64,000 nt of DNA from Thalassotalea nanhaiensis. GTDB lineage: Bacteria > Pseudomonadota > Gammaproteobacteria > Enterobacterales > Alteromonadaceae. Location: the NCBI RefSeq assembly GCF_031583575.1, contig NZ_CP134146.1, positions 2,480,001 to 2,544,000 of the forward strand, read 5' to 3'. Shown piece by piece: positions 48,419-58,345 of the stretch. Position 1 is the first letter of the stretch. Each line of letters starts with the position of its first letter. Under the pieces are notes generated by a model. It was not told where the DNA came from. It was given only the letters and a program-made list of their open reading frames with translations, and did not search any database. The position numbers were made by a program, and so were the translations under genes.

Positions 48419-49081
48419 ATGCCATCTGTTAACAACACCGAGAAAAGAATTGTTGTTCTGATCTCGGGTAGTGGCACTAATTTGCAGGCTATCATTGATG
48501 CCTGCAAAACCGATTATATCAGCGGCAACGTTGTAGGTGTTTTATCGAATAAAGCTGATGTGTATGGGTTAACTCGTGCACAAAATGCTGATATTGCAAC
48601 ATGTGTTCTTTCTCATAAAGAGTTTGATACCCGTGATGCTTATGATGCTCAGCTGATAAAAGAAATTGACGCTTTTAAACCTGACTTGGTCATTCTCGCT
48701 GGGTTTATGCGAATTTTAACCGCTGAATTTGTGCAACACTTTCAAGGTCGTTTGTTAAACATTCATCCATCATTATTACCTAAGTATCAAGGCTTAAATA
48801 CTCATCAACGTGCTATCGATGCCGGTGATGATGAGCATGGCGTTAGTGTCCATTTTGTTACTGAAGAGCTTGATGGTGGGCCGGTAATTTTACAGGCAAA
48901 AGTACCTGTATTTGCTGGTGACAACGCTGACGATCTTGCAGCAAGAGTACATGAACAAGAACATCGTATTTACCCGTTAGTGGTTAAATGGTTCTGTGAG
49001 CAACGCTTAACAATGAGCGAAGAATGTGCCAAACTTGATAATCAAGCATTGCCTGAGTACGGCTATGCGAGTGATGAATAG
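48419..49081 (+). CDS. purN: phosphoribosylglycinamide formyltransferase
   Basis: PurN formylates GAR with 10-formyltetrahydrofolate. The 220-residue protein has VLISGSGTNLQAIIDAC, LAGFMRILTAEFV and the catalytic NIHPSLLPKYQGLNTHQRA with asparagine and histidine. It begins one base after purM. Confidence 0.97.
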   Translation: MPSVNNTEKRIVVLISGSGTNLQAIIDACKTDYISGNVVGVLSNKADVYGLTRAQNADIATCVLSHKEFDTRDAYDAQLIKEIDAFKPDLVILAGFMRILTAEFVQHFQGRLLNIHPSLLPKYQGLNTHQRAIDAGDDEHGVSVHFVTEELDGGPVILQAKVPVFAGDNADDLAARVHEQEHRIYPLVVKWFCEQRLTMSEECAKLDNQALPEYGYASDE

Positions 49082-49162
49082 CAGGTATTATTTTTATTGA
49101 ACTAACTTACTATTCTTCACTCTAACGTTTTATTGCATTTCCAATAGAAACAAAGGGTTAAC

Positions 49163-49939
49163 ATGAATAGTAAGTTATTATCTCCCCTATTATATGGCTT
49201 AGGTCTTGCCTGTTTTTCCATATCTACAATTGCTGCAGAGTCAGTTAGCCCAGTAAGTACAATTCCCGACTTTACGGCTAAATATAATATTGTTCATGAT
49301 GGTGATATTGTTGGAAAAGCTGAACGGACGTTAAAAAACCTTCCCGATGGTAGTTTCGACTTTAATTACAAAACAGATATTGAATGGCTGATTTTTTCTG
49401 ATCATCGCCGAGAAACCACAACCAATAAAATTGTCGACGGTAAAGTTATCCCGCTTACCTATAAATCTGATCGTGAAGGAACAGGTAAAGACAAGTTTTA
49501 TCATTGGCAGTTTGATCAAGCGAATAAAACAGCTTACAACTTGAAAAAGAAAAAAAAGCCAATGAAAGGCGAATGGGTAGATGGCTTACAAAGTAAATTA
49601 AGTTATCACCTGCAATCTCGATTAAATTTGATCAACGGTGTTAAAGATTTTAATTTTAAAGCGTTAAGCACCTCTGGTGGTATCAGTACCTATAATTACG
49701 AGTACATTGGTAAAGAAGAATTAATGTTACCATTTGGCGTGATAGATGCGATAAAACTTAGACGTAAGAAACCGAATACGAAACAAGTTACCTATGCCTG
49801 GTTTGCCCCAAGATTAAATTACTTAATGGTCAAATTACATCAAATAGAAAGTGATTTTCAGCAATTTCAAGCCGAGTTAGTATCAATCGAGTCAGCAAGC
49901 AACGATTCTGACTCGACTGTAATTTCAAAAGGGAATTAA
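49163..49939 (+). CDS. DUF3108 periplasmic protein
   Basis: The 258-residue protein has a signal peptide (to STIAAE) and the DUF3108 beta-rich domain (FTAKYNIVHDGDIVGKAERTLKN...). The role is unknown. It lies 81 bases after purN, as in related genomes, and ends 7 bases before the convergent amidotransferase gene. Confidence 0.88.
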   Translation: MNSKLLSPLLYGLGLACFSISTIAAESVSPVSTIPDFTAKYNIVHDGDIVGKAERTLKNLPDGSFDFNYKTDIEWLIFSDHRRETTTNKIVDGKVIPLTYKSDREGTGKDKFYHWQFDQANKTAYNLKKKKKPMKGEWVDGLQSKLSYHLQSRLNLINGVKDFNFKALSTSGGISTYNYEYIGKEELMLPFGVIDAIKLRRKKPNTKQVTYAWFAPRLNYLMVKLHQIESDFQQFQAELVSIESASNDSDSTVISKGN

Positions 49940-49946
49940 TTTACTG

Positions 49947-50735
49947 CTATCCTAGCCTGCTGCCTTGGTAGGCTATTTCACCGTACTCAAAAGCCAGCCA
50001 ATCTCCGGCTTGAAGTTTGTTCCATGATTCATCCACAGTAAGTGGCTGTGTAGCAATAACCGTTACTACATCGTGTTCTGTTGTTTCTTTTTTGAAATCA
50101 ATGGCAACATCAGTATCAATTAATTTTGCCGGGCCAAATGGTGCGCGACGAGTTATCCAATGTAAATTATTGGAGCAATAAGCAAAGATAAACTCACCAT
50201 CACTTAAAATTAAATTAAATACTCCTAAAGCATCAATCAATTCGCATAAACTGGCTAAATAATTATATAGAGCTTCAGAGCCTGGCCTATTATCACCAAA
50301 CTTAAACCGTACTTGCTCTAATATCCAGACAAATGCTTGTTCGCTATCAGTAATACCGATAGGCAATAATTTATTGGTTTTAAGTATTTCTTTATGATTG
50401 GCAAGTTGGCCATTATGAGCGTAGGTAAAGTTTCTTCCCCACAACTCTCGAGTAAACGGATGGGTATTTTCTAGACTTACCGGACCTGCATTGGCTTGTC
50501 TTATATGGCAAACAACCGCGACACTTTTGATCGGATAATTGGTAACCAGTTTGGCGATTTCAGAATCAAAGCTGGGTTTAGGGTCTTTAAAGGTTCGACA
50601 GCCCTTGCCCTCATAAAAGGTAATGCCCCAACCATCTTTATGTGGTCCAGTGTTACCACCTCTTTGCATTAAACCAGCAAAACTAAAACATATATCTGTT
50701 GGTACGTTGGCACTCATTGCCAATAATTCGCACAT
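49947..50735 (-). CDS. class II glutamine amidotransferase (YafJ-like)
   Basis: The 262-residue Ntn-hydrolase domain protein must expose cysteine 2 after methionine removal; the start at 50735 gives M-C-E-L-L and has AAGG eight bases upstream. Motifs include GWGITFYEGKG, VCHIRQANAG and NTHPFTRELWGR. No synthase domain is attached. The YafJ/YafJ-like group is uncharacterised; amide hydrolysis is expected. Confidence 0.93.
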   Translation of the reverse strand: MCELLAMSANVPTDICFSFAGLMQRGGNTGPHKDGWGITFYEGKGCRTFKDPKPSFDSEIAKLVTNYPIKSVAVVCHIRQANAGPVSLENTHPFTRELWGRNFTYAHNGQLANHKEILKTNKLLPIGITDSEQAFVWILEQVRFKFGDNRPGSEALYNYLASLCELIDALGVFNLILSDGEFIFAYCSNNLHWITRRAPFGPAKLIDTDVAIDFKKETTEHDVVTVIATQPLTVDESWNKLQAGDWLAFEYGEIAYQGSRLG

Positions 50736-50910
50736 GTAAAACGCCTTAAAATTCAAAATTAAGTTAATAAGCTCATTGTAGTATAACGATTATTTATCAA
50801 AAATTTCAGCAAAAATTAGCTCAATTTTGTCAGTCAATTATACTTAACCATGAGTCATGTAAATAAATTATTTGATCTTGTAGCAAAATGTAATTATCCT
50901 TAACAAAGAA

Positions 50911-50927
50911 CAGTGGTCTGACCTCTT
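50911..50927. promoter_or_regulatory. FadR-like operator upstream of fadE
   Basis: CAGTGGTCTGACCTCTT holds the central TGGTCTGACC of FadR sites (consensus about AACTGGTCNGACCNGTT). It lies about 30 bases before the fadE start codon, a position suited to repression relieved by acyl-CoA. Confidence 0.55.
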
Positions 50928-50955
50928 ACCTTTTTAACGTTATTGTGGAGTTAAT

Positions 50956-53424
50956 GTGGAAGTAATAATCGCTTTATCAGTATTTATTTTAATTACCGGC
51001 TATTTAGCCTATAACCGCTCATCGCTTAGTGTTTTTACAGCTATCTATACATTATTAATGTTTATTGGCAGTATTTTTGACATCGTAGGCGGCCTTTCCT
51101 GGATAGTTTTTATATTAATCGCAGCGCCATTTAATATAAAAAGTTTACGCCAAAGCTTAATTAGTGAAAAACTTCTGAAAGCATTTCAGAAAATTATGCC
51201 TGAAATGTCTTCAACTGAAAAAGAAGCACTAAACGCAGGGACCACCTGGTTTGAGGCTGAACTATTTAAAGGCGATCCTGACTGGTCTAAACTACACAAG
51301 TTTCCACAACCTCGCTTATCACTTGCAGAACAAGACTTTCTTGATGGTCCAGTAGAAGAAGTCTGCCGCATGTGCGATGACTGGGAAGTTACCCATGAGC
51401 TAGCCGACCTTCCACCTAACGTGTGGCAATACCTGAAGGATAACAAGTTCTTCGCTATGATCATCAAAAAAGAATATGGCGGCTTGGAGTTTAGTGCATA
51501 TGCGCAATCACGAGTATTACAAAAATTAAGCGGTGTATCTATTGTATTATCAAGCACCGTTGGTGTGCCAAATTCTTTAGGACCTGGCGAATTACTTCAG
51601 CATTACGGCACAAAAGAGCAACAAGATCATTACCTGCCCCGTCTTGCTACAGGTGAAGAAATTCCATGCTTTGCGTTAACCAGTCCTGAAGCTGGCTCAG
51701 ACGCCGGTGCAATTCCAGATTTTGGTATTGTTTGTAAAGGTGAGTTTGAAGGTAAAGAAGTGTTAGGCATGCGCCTAACTTGGAATAAACGTTATATTAC
51801 GTTAGCACCGGTCGCAACAATTTTAGGCTTGGCATTTAAGTTATATGATCCAGACCAACTCATTGGTGAAGAAAAAGACTTAGGTATTACTTGTGCTTTG
51901 ATCCCTACTGATATTGACGGTGTGATAACCGGCCGTCGTCACTTTCCGCTAAATGTACCATTTCAAAATGGGCCAACTCAAGGTGACGATATTTTTGTAC
52001 CGTTAGACTTCATCATTGGTGGCAAAGACATGGCAGGTCAAGGCTGGCGTATGTTGGTTGAATGTTTGTCTGTAGGCCGCGCAATAACTCTACCTTCAAC
52101 TTCTGCCGGCGGCGCCAAAACGCTTGCATTAGCGACAGGCGCTTACAGCCATATTCGTCGTCAATTTAAATTACCTATTGGTAAAATGGAAGGCGTTGAA
52201 GAAGCATTAGCGCGCATTGGCGGTAATGCCTATTTAATGGACGCTGTTACTACTATGAGTACCGGCGCAGTTGATTTAGGTGAAAAACCATCAGTTGTAT
52301 CAGCTATTTGTAAATATCATTTAACTGAAAAAATGCGCGATTGTATTAGTGACGCAATGGATATACACGGCGGTAAAGGCGTGTGTATGGGGCCAAACAA
52401 CTACCTTGCCCGTGGTTATCAAGGTGCTCCAATAGCCATTACTGTAGAAGGTGCAAATATCTTAACGCGTAATATGATCATCTATGGCCAAGGGGCAATT
52501 CGTTGTCATCCGTATGTTTTAGCTGAACTTGAAGCTGCGGCAAATCCTGACTTTGAACAAGCGTTAGAAGATTTCGATCAAGCATTATTTGGTCATATGG
52601 GCTTTACTATATCAAACATGATTCGCTCAATTTGGTTCTCATTATCTGGTGCTCATTTAGTTAGCGCACCGTTTAAAGATAAAACTCATCGTTATTATCA
52701 AATAATGACTCGTTTAAGCTCGAACTTAGCATTATTGTCTGATTTAGCTATGGCAGTTCTTGGCGGTGATTTAAAACGACGAGAACGTATCTCAGCTCGT
52801 TTAGGTGATGTATTAAGTTACTTATATCTTGCATCGGCAACATTAAAACGTTTTAACGATGAAGGCCGCCAAAAAGAAGATCAAGCATTAATGATGTGGG
52901 CTATCGAAGATAGCTTATACAAATGTGAATTAGCCATTAAAGAGCTAACTGAAAACTTCCCTAACCGCTTTATCGGTAAAGTTTTTAAATACTTAGTTAT
53001 GCCGTTTGGCCCATCACTGAAAAAACCAAGCGATATATTGGATCATAAAGTATCGCAAATATTACAACACCCTAATGCAGCGCGTACTCGTTTAGGACAA
53101 GGCCAATACTTAAATAAAACCGATGGTAACTTAATGGGTAATTTAGAATTAACCCTTGAAAACATCATTAAGTCAGAAGCTATTGTAGATAAAATAAATG
53201 CTGCAACCGGTAAACGCCACGCGATTATAAACTTAGATAAGTTAGCTGAAACCGCTCTTAGTGACGCAATAATCAGCAAAGAAGAAGCTGAATTATTAGT
53301 GGTTACAGAGCAGCAACGCAAAGATGTTATTAACGTAGATGACTTTGAATCTATAGAGCTCGTTGCAAATAAAGCTAAGCATTTAGCGAATCAAGAGCCT
53401 AAAAAGGATGAAAAAGCCGCGTAA
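50956..53424 (+). CDS. fadE: acyl-CoA dehydrogenase FadE
   Basis: FadE catalyses the first step of fatty-acid beta-oxidation. The 822-residue protein has N-terminal membrane helices (about 1-60), the acyl-CoA dehydrogenase core ([38 protein letters not shown]) and the FadE-specific C-terminal domain. Length matches E. coli FadE (814). A GTG start has GGAG five bases upstream. Confidence 0.96.
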   Translation: MEVIIALSVFILITGYLAYNRSSLSVFTAIYTLLMFIGSIFDIVGGLSWIVFILIAAPFNIKSLRQSLISEKLLKAFQKIMPEMSSTEKEALNAGTTWFEAELFKGDPDWSKLHKFPQPRLSLAEQDFLDGPVEEVCRMCDDWEVTHELADLPPNVWQYLKDNKFFAMIIKKEYGGLEFSAYAQSRVLQKLSGVSIVLSSTVGVPNSLGPGELLQHYGTKEQQDHYLPRLATGEEIPCFALTSPEAGSDAGAIPDFGIVCKGEFEGKEVLGMRLTWNKRYITLAPVATILGLAFKLYDPDQLIGEEKDLGITCALIPTDIDGVITGRRHFPLNVPFQNGPTQGDDIFVPLDFIIGGKDMAGQGWRMLVECLSVGRAITLPSTSAGGAKTLALATGAYSHIRRQFKLPIGKMEGVEEALARIGGNAYLMDAVTTMSTGAVDLGEKPSVVSAICKYHLTEKMRDCISDAMDIHGGKGVCMGPNNYLARGYQGAPIAITVEGANILTRNMIIYGQGAIRCHPYVLAELEAAANPDFEQALEDFDQALFGHMGFTISNMIRSIWFSLSGAHLVSAPFKDKTHRYYQIMTRLSSNLALLSDLAMAVLGGDLKRRERISARLGDVLSYLYLASATLKRFNDEGRQKEDQALMMWAIEDSLYKCELAIKELTENFPNRFIGKVFKYLVMPFGPSLKKPSDILDHKVSQILQHPNAARTRLGQGQYLNKTDGNLMGNLELTLENIIKSEAIVDKINAATGKRHAIINLDKLAETALSDAIISKEEAELLVVTEQQRKDVINVDDFESIELVANKAKHLANQEPKKDEKAA

Positions 53425-53432
53425 GTGACTAA

Positions 53433-53578
53433 GAAACGAGATTACGAGAAACGAGAAACGAAGCGCAGCTATAACTGATGATAGGCTGCTTGCCTATTTC
53501 CTGAACTTGTTTCAGGAAGGAGATAAAGATGTCTATTTTCCCTTCTCGCTTCCCGTTTCTCGTTTCTCGTTTCTCGTT
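53433..53578. repeat. GAAACGA-armed inverted-repeat element, copy 4
   Basis: Tandem GAAACGA units on the left (53433-53462) and CGTTTCTCGTTTCTCGTTTCTCG on the right (53554-53576) enclose two back-to-back perfect hairpins: ATAGGC/GCCTAT (53481-53497) and TTCCTGAA/TTCAGGAA (53498-53518). It fills the fadE-araC gap, and its nearly perfect arms make it the least degenerate copy. Confidence 0.75.
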
Positions 53579-53589
53579 ATTAAGGGTGT

Positions 53590-54624
53590 TTACCCCACTA
53601 AGGCTAATTCACCAAGACGTGATTTTTTATATTCAACAGGAGTTACTCCAAACCAAGATTTGAACGCACGAGAAAAATTACTGCAACTGTAATAACCTAA
53701 TTTATGTGAAATTTGCTCAAGCGTTAAATCTTTATCTTTTAGATAATCAATTGCTAACTTTTTACGCAAATTATCGACAATTTTTTGAAAACTGGTACCT
53801 TCAATATTTAACTTATTTTGTAGAGTGCTTTCCGACATACCGCAAATTTCAGCAATAAGTATTTTACTGCACTTACCCTCAGGAAGTAACTGGGCGATCA
53901 CATTGGTTACCTTAGAGGTAAGGTCAAAAGAGTAACTACGTTCAATAAATTCTTTAACCGTTTTGTCAGCCTTAGCAGCTAACGTTTCATTTGCCCAAAT
54001 AAACGCATCATCCATTTGTTTGTTATCAAACACAACCATCGTTTTGTCTGCGGAAAATTCAACATTATCGCCAAAGAAATCCAGATAATTCTGCATGATG
54101 TCTTTTGGTGGAGTCCAAGTTAAACATACTTTTTTGACCATTGAGTTTGGCCCGACAGTTAATTTAAGCAAACTTACTGTTAATGCTGAAAAAATATCTG
54201 AATAGTAATTTGAATTTACCTGGTTAAAATCAACAGCTTCCGTAATGGTAAGGTAGCTTTCATTGTTATGTTCAACAAAATTCACATCGATCAAGTTTGT
54301 TATAAATGCAAAACCGTTCATGTAGCGATGACAAAAATCTCGTAACGAACTGCTATACAATAACCCAGTGCCGAATGCGTTCAAAAGTGCCGGATTTAAA
54401 TGCTTACATGCATTTATTGAAATACAGGGTGAGGTTTCTTTAATAATAACATCAATATATTTAGCGCACTGTTGTTGTGGTATGCGTTTATAAACATTTG
54501 AATAGTCATTTAAATGAATACCATTGGATTCAAGTTTAGAAGAAAAGTCTATTGCATACTGCTCAATAGCTGGTTGCATAAATGCTAGGCTGCCACTATA
54601 GCTGCTCGCTAATAACTTCTTCAT
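53590..54624 (-). CDS. AraC-family transcriptional regulator
   Basis: The 344-residue protein has an N-terminal ligand-binding domain of the arabinose-binding/OruR type (about 15-210) and a C-terminal double helix-turn-helix (about 245-335; SESTLQNKLNIEGTSFQKIVDNLRKKLAIDYL and the final LGYYSCSNFSRAFKSWFGVTPVEYK). AGGAG precedes the ATG. A CACCC-N4-GGGTG palindrome 90 bases upstream recurs before downstream catabolic genes, making this the likely regulator of that cluster. Confidence 0.92.
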   Translation of the reverse strand: MKKLLASSYSGSLAFMQPAIEQYAIDFSSKLESNGIHLNDYSNVYKRIPQQQCAKYIDVIIKETSPCISINACKHLNPALLNAFGTGLLYSSSLRDFCHRYMNGFAFITNLIDVNFVEHNNESYLTITEAVDFNQVNSNYYSDIFSALTVSLLKLTVGPNSMVKKVCLTWTPPKDIMQNYLDFFGDNVEFSADKTMVVFDNKQMDDAFIWANETLAAKADKTVKEFIERSYSFDLTSKVTNVIAQLLPEGKCSKILIAEICGMSESTLQNKLNIEGTSFQKIVDNLRKKLAIDYLKDKDLTLEQISHKLGYYSCSNFSRAFKSWFGVTPVEYKKSRLGELALVG

Positions 54625-54712
54625 ATTAACTCCTCAATATTGTGATTAAAAGTAAAGCTTTTATTTAGGTATTACTATTCGTAAGTTTAATTATTCACCA
54701 ATTTATTGTAAC

Positions 54713-54726
54713 CACCCTTTAGGGTG
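54713..54726. promoter_or_regulatory. shared operator, site 1 (araC / hlyD intergenic)
   Basis: CACCC-TTTA-GGGTG is a perfect inverted repeat, followed by A and then TCAAAA within five bases. The same layout recurs at 59300 and, less perfectly, at 58239. It lies in the 347-base gap between araC and hlyD, which otherwise holds only AT-rich DNA. Confidence 0.6.
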
Positions 54727-54971
54727 AACTATCAAAAATATTGAATTTAACCAATATAAACAATACGTTAGCTTTGCACTGCATTATGACAAAAACTGAT
54801 AATTATCATCAGCGAAAGTAATTACCACAACTCATCCGACGAGCCTAAAATACCGTTAGAAATTTAATTTAAACAAAACGTTTTATTAGCGATAATCAAA
54901 AAAGTTAACTACAGTTTGTCTAGTTAAGTTATTATTTTTATTGATTTTACCTCACACTCTAGGAGTTAAGC

Positions 54972-56075
54972 ATGAGCGTAATGAAGTTTGTTGTACCATC
55001 TTTTATTTGTATCTTATTAATAGGCTGTTCTGAGCCTACAAAGCAATCCGCGCCAAAGGTAACAGCTCCTGAAGTAGAGGTACAAACAATTGCCCTCACC
55101 GAACATGGCGTAAGTAATCGTTGGCCTGGTAAAACACAGATCCTGTCAAAGTCTGAGTTATCTAGCCAGATAAGAGGCATAGTAGTTAAAAATAACTTTA
55201 AAGAAGGCGCCAGCGTTAAACGTGGTGACGTGTTAATCGAAATAGACCCTAAGCCAATTTTAGCAAGATTAGAAACAAACAAAGCGGATGTTGCCAGAGC
55301 GCAAATCGAATTGGATTTAGCAGAAAAAACCTACAAAGCATCAAAGCAACTGGTTGAAGAAAAAGTTATCAGTGAATTAGATGCTGAAAAAATTAAAGCC
55401 GATACAGAGTTAGCCAAAGTAGAACTACTGACCGCACAATCAGAATTATTAAAAACCGAGCTACGCTTAAAACAGTCTAAGATCACCTCGCCTATTGATG
55501 GTGTAATTGGTTTGAATGATATCAATATTGGCGAGCTTATTGGTCCTTTACAAGGTAACATAATTGAAGTTATTGCGAATGATAAAATTGAGGTTTACGT
55601 ACAAATAGACCACAAAGAACACTACCAAAACATGTTGGTATTAAAAGATAAAGAGCCTGAAGAAGTTCGTAGTATTCATATTGAGTTACCCAATGGCGAC
55701 GTTTATGAACATGAAGGAAAGCTGGATTACATTGGTACTGAAGCATCTGAAGGCAGTGGTTACGTTAGTTACCGTGTTGTTTTTCCAAACCCTGACGGAT
55801 TGTTAGTTGCAGGTCAAAACGTTTATCTTATCGGCCGCGACATTGAAAAAATACATGTAGTAAAAATTCCACTATCGGCAGTGCAACAAGACCAATCTGG
55901 CCGATACGTTCTTATTGTTAATGAAGCAAATGTTGCTGAGAAAGCTTATGTTGAGCTAGGTAATATAGATGTTAGTGATGTCATTATCACTCAGGGCTTA
56001 AACGTAGGCGATACACTTATTACTTCTGGCTTTTTAAACGTAAAAGTTAATCAACCCGTTACAGTAGCAAAATAA
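54972..56075 (+). CDS. RND-efflux periplasmic adaptor (HlyD/MFP) lipoprotein
   Basis: The 367-residue protein has a lipobox LIGC (C19), biotinyl-lipoyl-like halves (ELSSQIRGIVVKNNFKEGASVKRGDVLIEID and the ITSPIDGVIGLNDINIGELIG return), a helical hairpin (about 95-160) and beta-barrel/MP domains. It should link an inner-membrane RND pump to TolC, but no pump gene follows; a hairpin and a convergent gene do. AGGAG precedes the ATG. It is divergent from araC. Confidence 0.9.
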   Translation: MSVMKFVVPSFICILLIGCSEPTKQSAPKVTAPEVEVQTIALTEHGVSNRWPGKTQILSKSELSSQIRGIVVKNNFKEGASVKRGDVLIEIDPKPILARLETNKADVARAQIELDLAEKTYKASKQLVEEKVISELDAEKIKADTELAKVELLTAQSELLKTELRLKQSKITSPIDGVIGLNDINIGELIGPLQGNIIEVIANDKIEVYVQIDHKEHYQNMLVLKDKEPEEVRSIHIELPNGDVYEHEGKLDYIGTEASEGSGYVSYRVVFPNPDGLLVAGQNVYLIGRDIEKIHVVKIPLSAVQQDQSGRYVLIVNEANVAEKAYVELGNIDVSDVIITQGLNVGDTLITSGFLNVKVNQPVTVAK

Positions 56076-56148
56076 CTCTAATCTGAAACAACTAGAGTAC
56101 GTTAATAGTATTAACTTCTGACTAGTTGCCTTAAGCTTTAAACAAAAG

Positions 56149-56172
56149 TGGGATTACTTTTTAGTAATCCCA
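56149..56172. terminator. bidirectional hairpin between hlyD and the Sel1-like gene
   Basis: TGGGATTACT and AGTAATCCCA arms with a TTTT loop. T-rich sequence follows on the minus strand (CTTTTGTTT) and weakly on the plus strand. Confidence 0.6.
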
Positions 56173-56260
56173 TTATCAGTTCAGTTTCAATCTTATTAAT
56201 CTAAAGAGTGGTATGAAAAATCACTATATAAACTCTATCCTTTGCTTTTAATAAGATACA

Positions 56261-56770
56261 TTATTGACGTCTAAAGCCAGTTCCCTTACTTTTTGATGTA
56301 GGAGGCTTAATATAAAGTTGCGATCGATTTCTCGCTTGAGTTGCTTGAGTTCTTTTTGGGTATAAATTAATTGCACTTACTAAGCCTTCATAGTGTTCAG
56401 TTGAAAATAATGCTGTTCCTAAATCATCACTAACACCACGACTTTTTGCAAGGGCGCTTAAGTAGTCTGCTTTTTTTATGTCTTGCTCGACAACGTTACC
56501 TTCACGATACAACATAGACAAAACCCAGGTTGCGACACCGTTTTCTGACTGTTTCGCTCTATTTAGATATCTCAATGCTTTTTTTGAATCATAATATTTC
56601 CCTTGTTTATCTAACATAGAAATTGCACTAACAATACCTGCCTGCATGTTACCCCGTTCCGCTGCTACTATAACTTTCTCAAGTTTTTGTTCGCAATCAG
56701 TTGATATACAACCTGCAAATGCTGATGTAGAGCTGAGCAAAGTAATGACAAATATAGTTGTAATTTTCAT
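56261..56770 (-). CDS. exported Sel1/TPR-like repeat protein
   Basis: The 169-residue protein has a signal peptide (MKITTIFVITLLSSTSAFA) and two or three Sel1-like helical repeats (MQAGIVSAISMLDKQGKYYDSKKALRYLNRA and WVLSMLYREGNVVEQDIKKADYLSALA). The start at 56770 is fixed by GGGAG five bases upstream. Two cysteines near the mature N terminus (C20, C25) could form a disulfide. Function unknown; possibly protein interaction in the periplasm. Confidence 0.75.
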   Translation of the reverse strand: MKITTIFVITLLSSTSAFAGCISTDCEQKLEKVIVAAERGNMQAGIVSAISMLDKQGKYYDSKKALRYLNRAKQSENGVATWVLSMLYREGNVVEQDIKKADYLSALAKSRGVSDDLGTALFSTEHYEGLVSAINLYPKRTQATQARNRSQLYIKPPTSKSKGTGFRRQ

Positions 56771-56960
56771 AATATCTCCCTGATTAATCTCAATTATTCG
56801 ATTCAAGTATAGTGCTTGGGATTGAAACCGCAAAAATGTTTAAAAAGAAGTAACCTTAACGGTCATGGAAATGAAATCACCAAAGAGGGATATTAAAAGA
56901 GCGAAATCTCGAATTCGATTTACTAGAAATCATGTCTATTTCACGTTGAAAAGCGTGCAT

Positions 56961-56997
56961 AAAAAAAGCAATATCAGAGCACTACTTCTGATATTGC
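56961..56997 (-). terminator. strong intrinsic terminator on the minus strand
   Basis: A perfect 11-bp stem (GCAATATCAGA / TCTGATATTGC) with an 8-base loop is followed on the minus strand by seven T. It lies about 200 bases beyond the LysR gene, behind its own promoter. Confidence 0.85.
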
Positions 56998-57066
56998 TAA
57001 ATACGTTACATTGTTAAAAAATCACTTTATAAAAAAGTAATAAACCTCATGACAAGTTTACTACCG
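56961..57066 (-). ncRNA. candidate small RNA of about 105 nt downstream of lysR
   Basis: An excellent promoter and a strong terminator bracket about 105 bases with no reading frame of note. The predicted RNA starts with a hairpin GTAGTAAAC / GTTTATTAC (57064-57037, one G-U pair, 10-base loop), has an AU-rich middle and ends in the terminator with a seven-U tail. It is intergenic on the minus strand. No known family was recognised. Confidence 0.6.
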
Positions 57067-57072
57067 AGTTCT

Positions 57073-57101
57073 TTTATAAAGTAATACTATTTTAATGACA
57101 A
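57073..57101 (-). promoter_or_regulatory. promoter of the minus-strand sRNA candidate
   Basis: -35 TTGTCA (57101-57096), exactly 17 bases, then -10 TATAAA (57078-57073). The expected start is near 57066. Confidence 0.6.
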
Positions 57102-57190
57102 AGATGCTTAAAAACTAATGCAATAAAAACATAATAATTATGCATAAAGTGCATAATTAATTTATGACACTTTTGATATATAGACTTAAA

Positions 57191-58156
57191 TTAATAAAAC
57201 TTTTCTATTTGATTCAACAGCTTGGATTTAAACCATTGATGAGCTTTACTGTTTTCTGAGCGCTTGTGCTCAAGCAGGAAAAATTCAATCATATCTTTTT
57301 TAGGTAAATTGAATTCATAAACCGGTTTAAATCGGTTGATTAAATCAGGGCTACTTCCTAATAAGCTTGGGCCCACAAATAAACAATCACTGTTCTCCAT
57401 GATCTCTAACAGCATTTGTAGCTGACTTGTTTTATATATAGGTTCTTTGCTAGCCCCTTTTTTGGCCAGCATAAATTCAACTGGCCCGGTAAACTTTGCA
57501 CTTTGATTATTTTCAACATGTAATGCGACAAAATCATATTCTAGACACTCATCTAGCGTTGCTTTTTCAGAGCCTACTAAAGGGTGACCTTTACGAGCAA
57601 AAATAACAGGCTTTACCGTGCCGATAAACATGGCGTTAAACCTTGGAGGAATATCTTTAGCAACGTGTATTGCAAAATCCAAGGTGCCAGCTTCGAGGAG
57701 TTCAAACGGGTTCGATTTTGCCGTACTTTCTGTCAATTGCACATTTGGTGCTTCTTTGTGTAATAAGTTAAATAAAGGCAAAATAACGTTATGACTAAGC
57801 ATTGATGGAATAGATATAGAAAAACTTTGTTCACAGGTTGACGGCTCAAACTCTTCACTAGAAAGAATATTGTTCAAGCTCTCTAATGTTTCGGGCAAAA
57901 TACGTTCAAGTTCTAATGCTTTCGCTGTTGGGCTAATACCTACAGAGGTTCGATAAAATAATTGATCGTCAAATAAATCTCTTAAGCGCTGTAATGTTCT
58001 GCTCATTGCAGGTTGGGTTATAAAGAGAATTTCAGCTGCCCTACCAACATGTCGCTCTTTCAACAGCACACTTAACGACACTAATAAGTTTAAATCTATG
58101 CGTGATAATTTTTGTTCTAATATTTTCATCTTATGCACCAAAATTATATTACTCAT
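57191..58156 (-). CDS. LysR-family transcriptional regulator
   Basis: The 321-residue protein has the winged helix RIDLNLLVSLSVLLKERHVGRAAEILFITQPAMSRTLQRL near the N terminus and a PBP-type effector domain. An ATG nine codons in (58129) is an alternative start; neither has a good ribosome site. It is transcribed divergently from the SDR gene, so it may co-regulate the catabolic cluster with the AraC protein. Confidence 0.92.
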   Translation of the reverse strand: MSNIILVHKMKILEQKLSRIDLNLLVSLSVLLKERHVGRAAEILFITQPAMSRTLQRLRDLFDDQLFYRTSVGISPTAKALELERILPETLESLNNILSSEEFEPSTCEQSFSISIPSMLSHNVILPLFNLLHKEAPNVQLTESTAKSNPFELLEAGTLDFAIHVAKDIPPRFNAMFIGTVKPVIFARKGHPLVGSEKATLDECLEYDFVALHVENNQSAKFTGPVEFMLAKKGASKEPIYKTSQLQMLLEIMENSDCLFVGPSLLGSSPDLINRFKPVYEFNLPKKDMIEFFLLEHKRSENSKAHQWFKSKLLNQIEKFY

Positions 58157-58238
58157 TAACTATACTTCATCATTTTGTATAACGCATGATTTTATTTAGA
58201 TCAAAATGTAACCTTCCTCTTCGATTTAATCGACAATT

Positions 58239-58253
58239 CACCCGAAAGGATGA
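58239..58253. promoter_or_regulatory. shared operator, site 2 (imperfect) upstream of the SDR gene
   Basis: CACCC-GAAA-GGATG differs from the palindrome by one base in the right half and is followed by A, then TTTCAAA seven bases on. Flanking AATTCACCCG matches site 3. It is 107 bases before the SDR start. Confidence 0.45.
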
Positions 58254-58345
58254 GTGCTTTCAAATATCAATTTCTTTAGCCTGTCTAATCAACATATAAA
58301 AATAACAAAATAATTTTAACAACGACAACAGCAAGAGATAAAGAA

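Noticed and set aside
53433-53578. CRISPR-like array from the repeated GAAACGA units
   Set aside because: Units are seven bases, tandem without spacers and inverted at the two ends; no cas genes are near.
53507-53692. 61-residue plus-strand frame between fadE and araC
   Set aside because: It starts within the repeat element and runs antisense into araC; no ribosome site or protein character.
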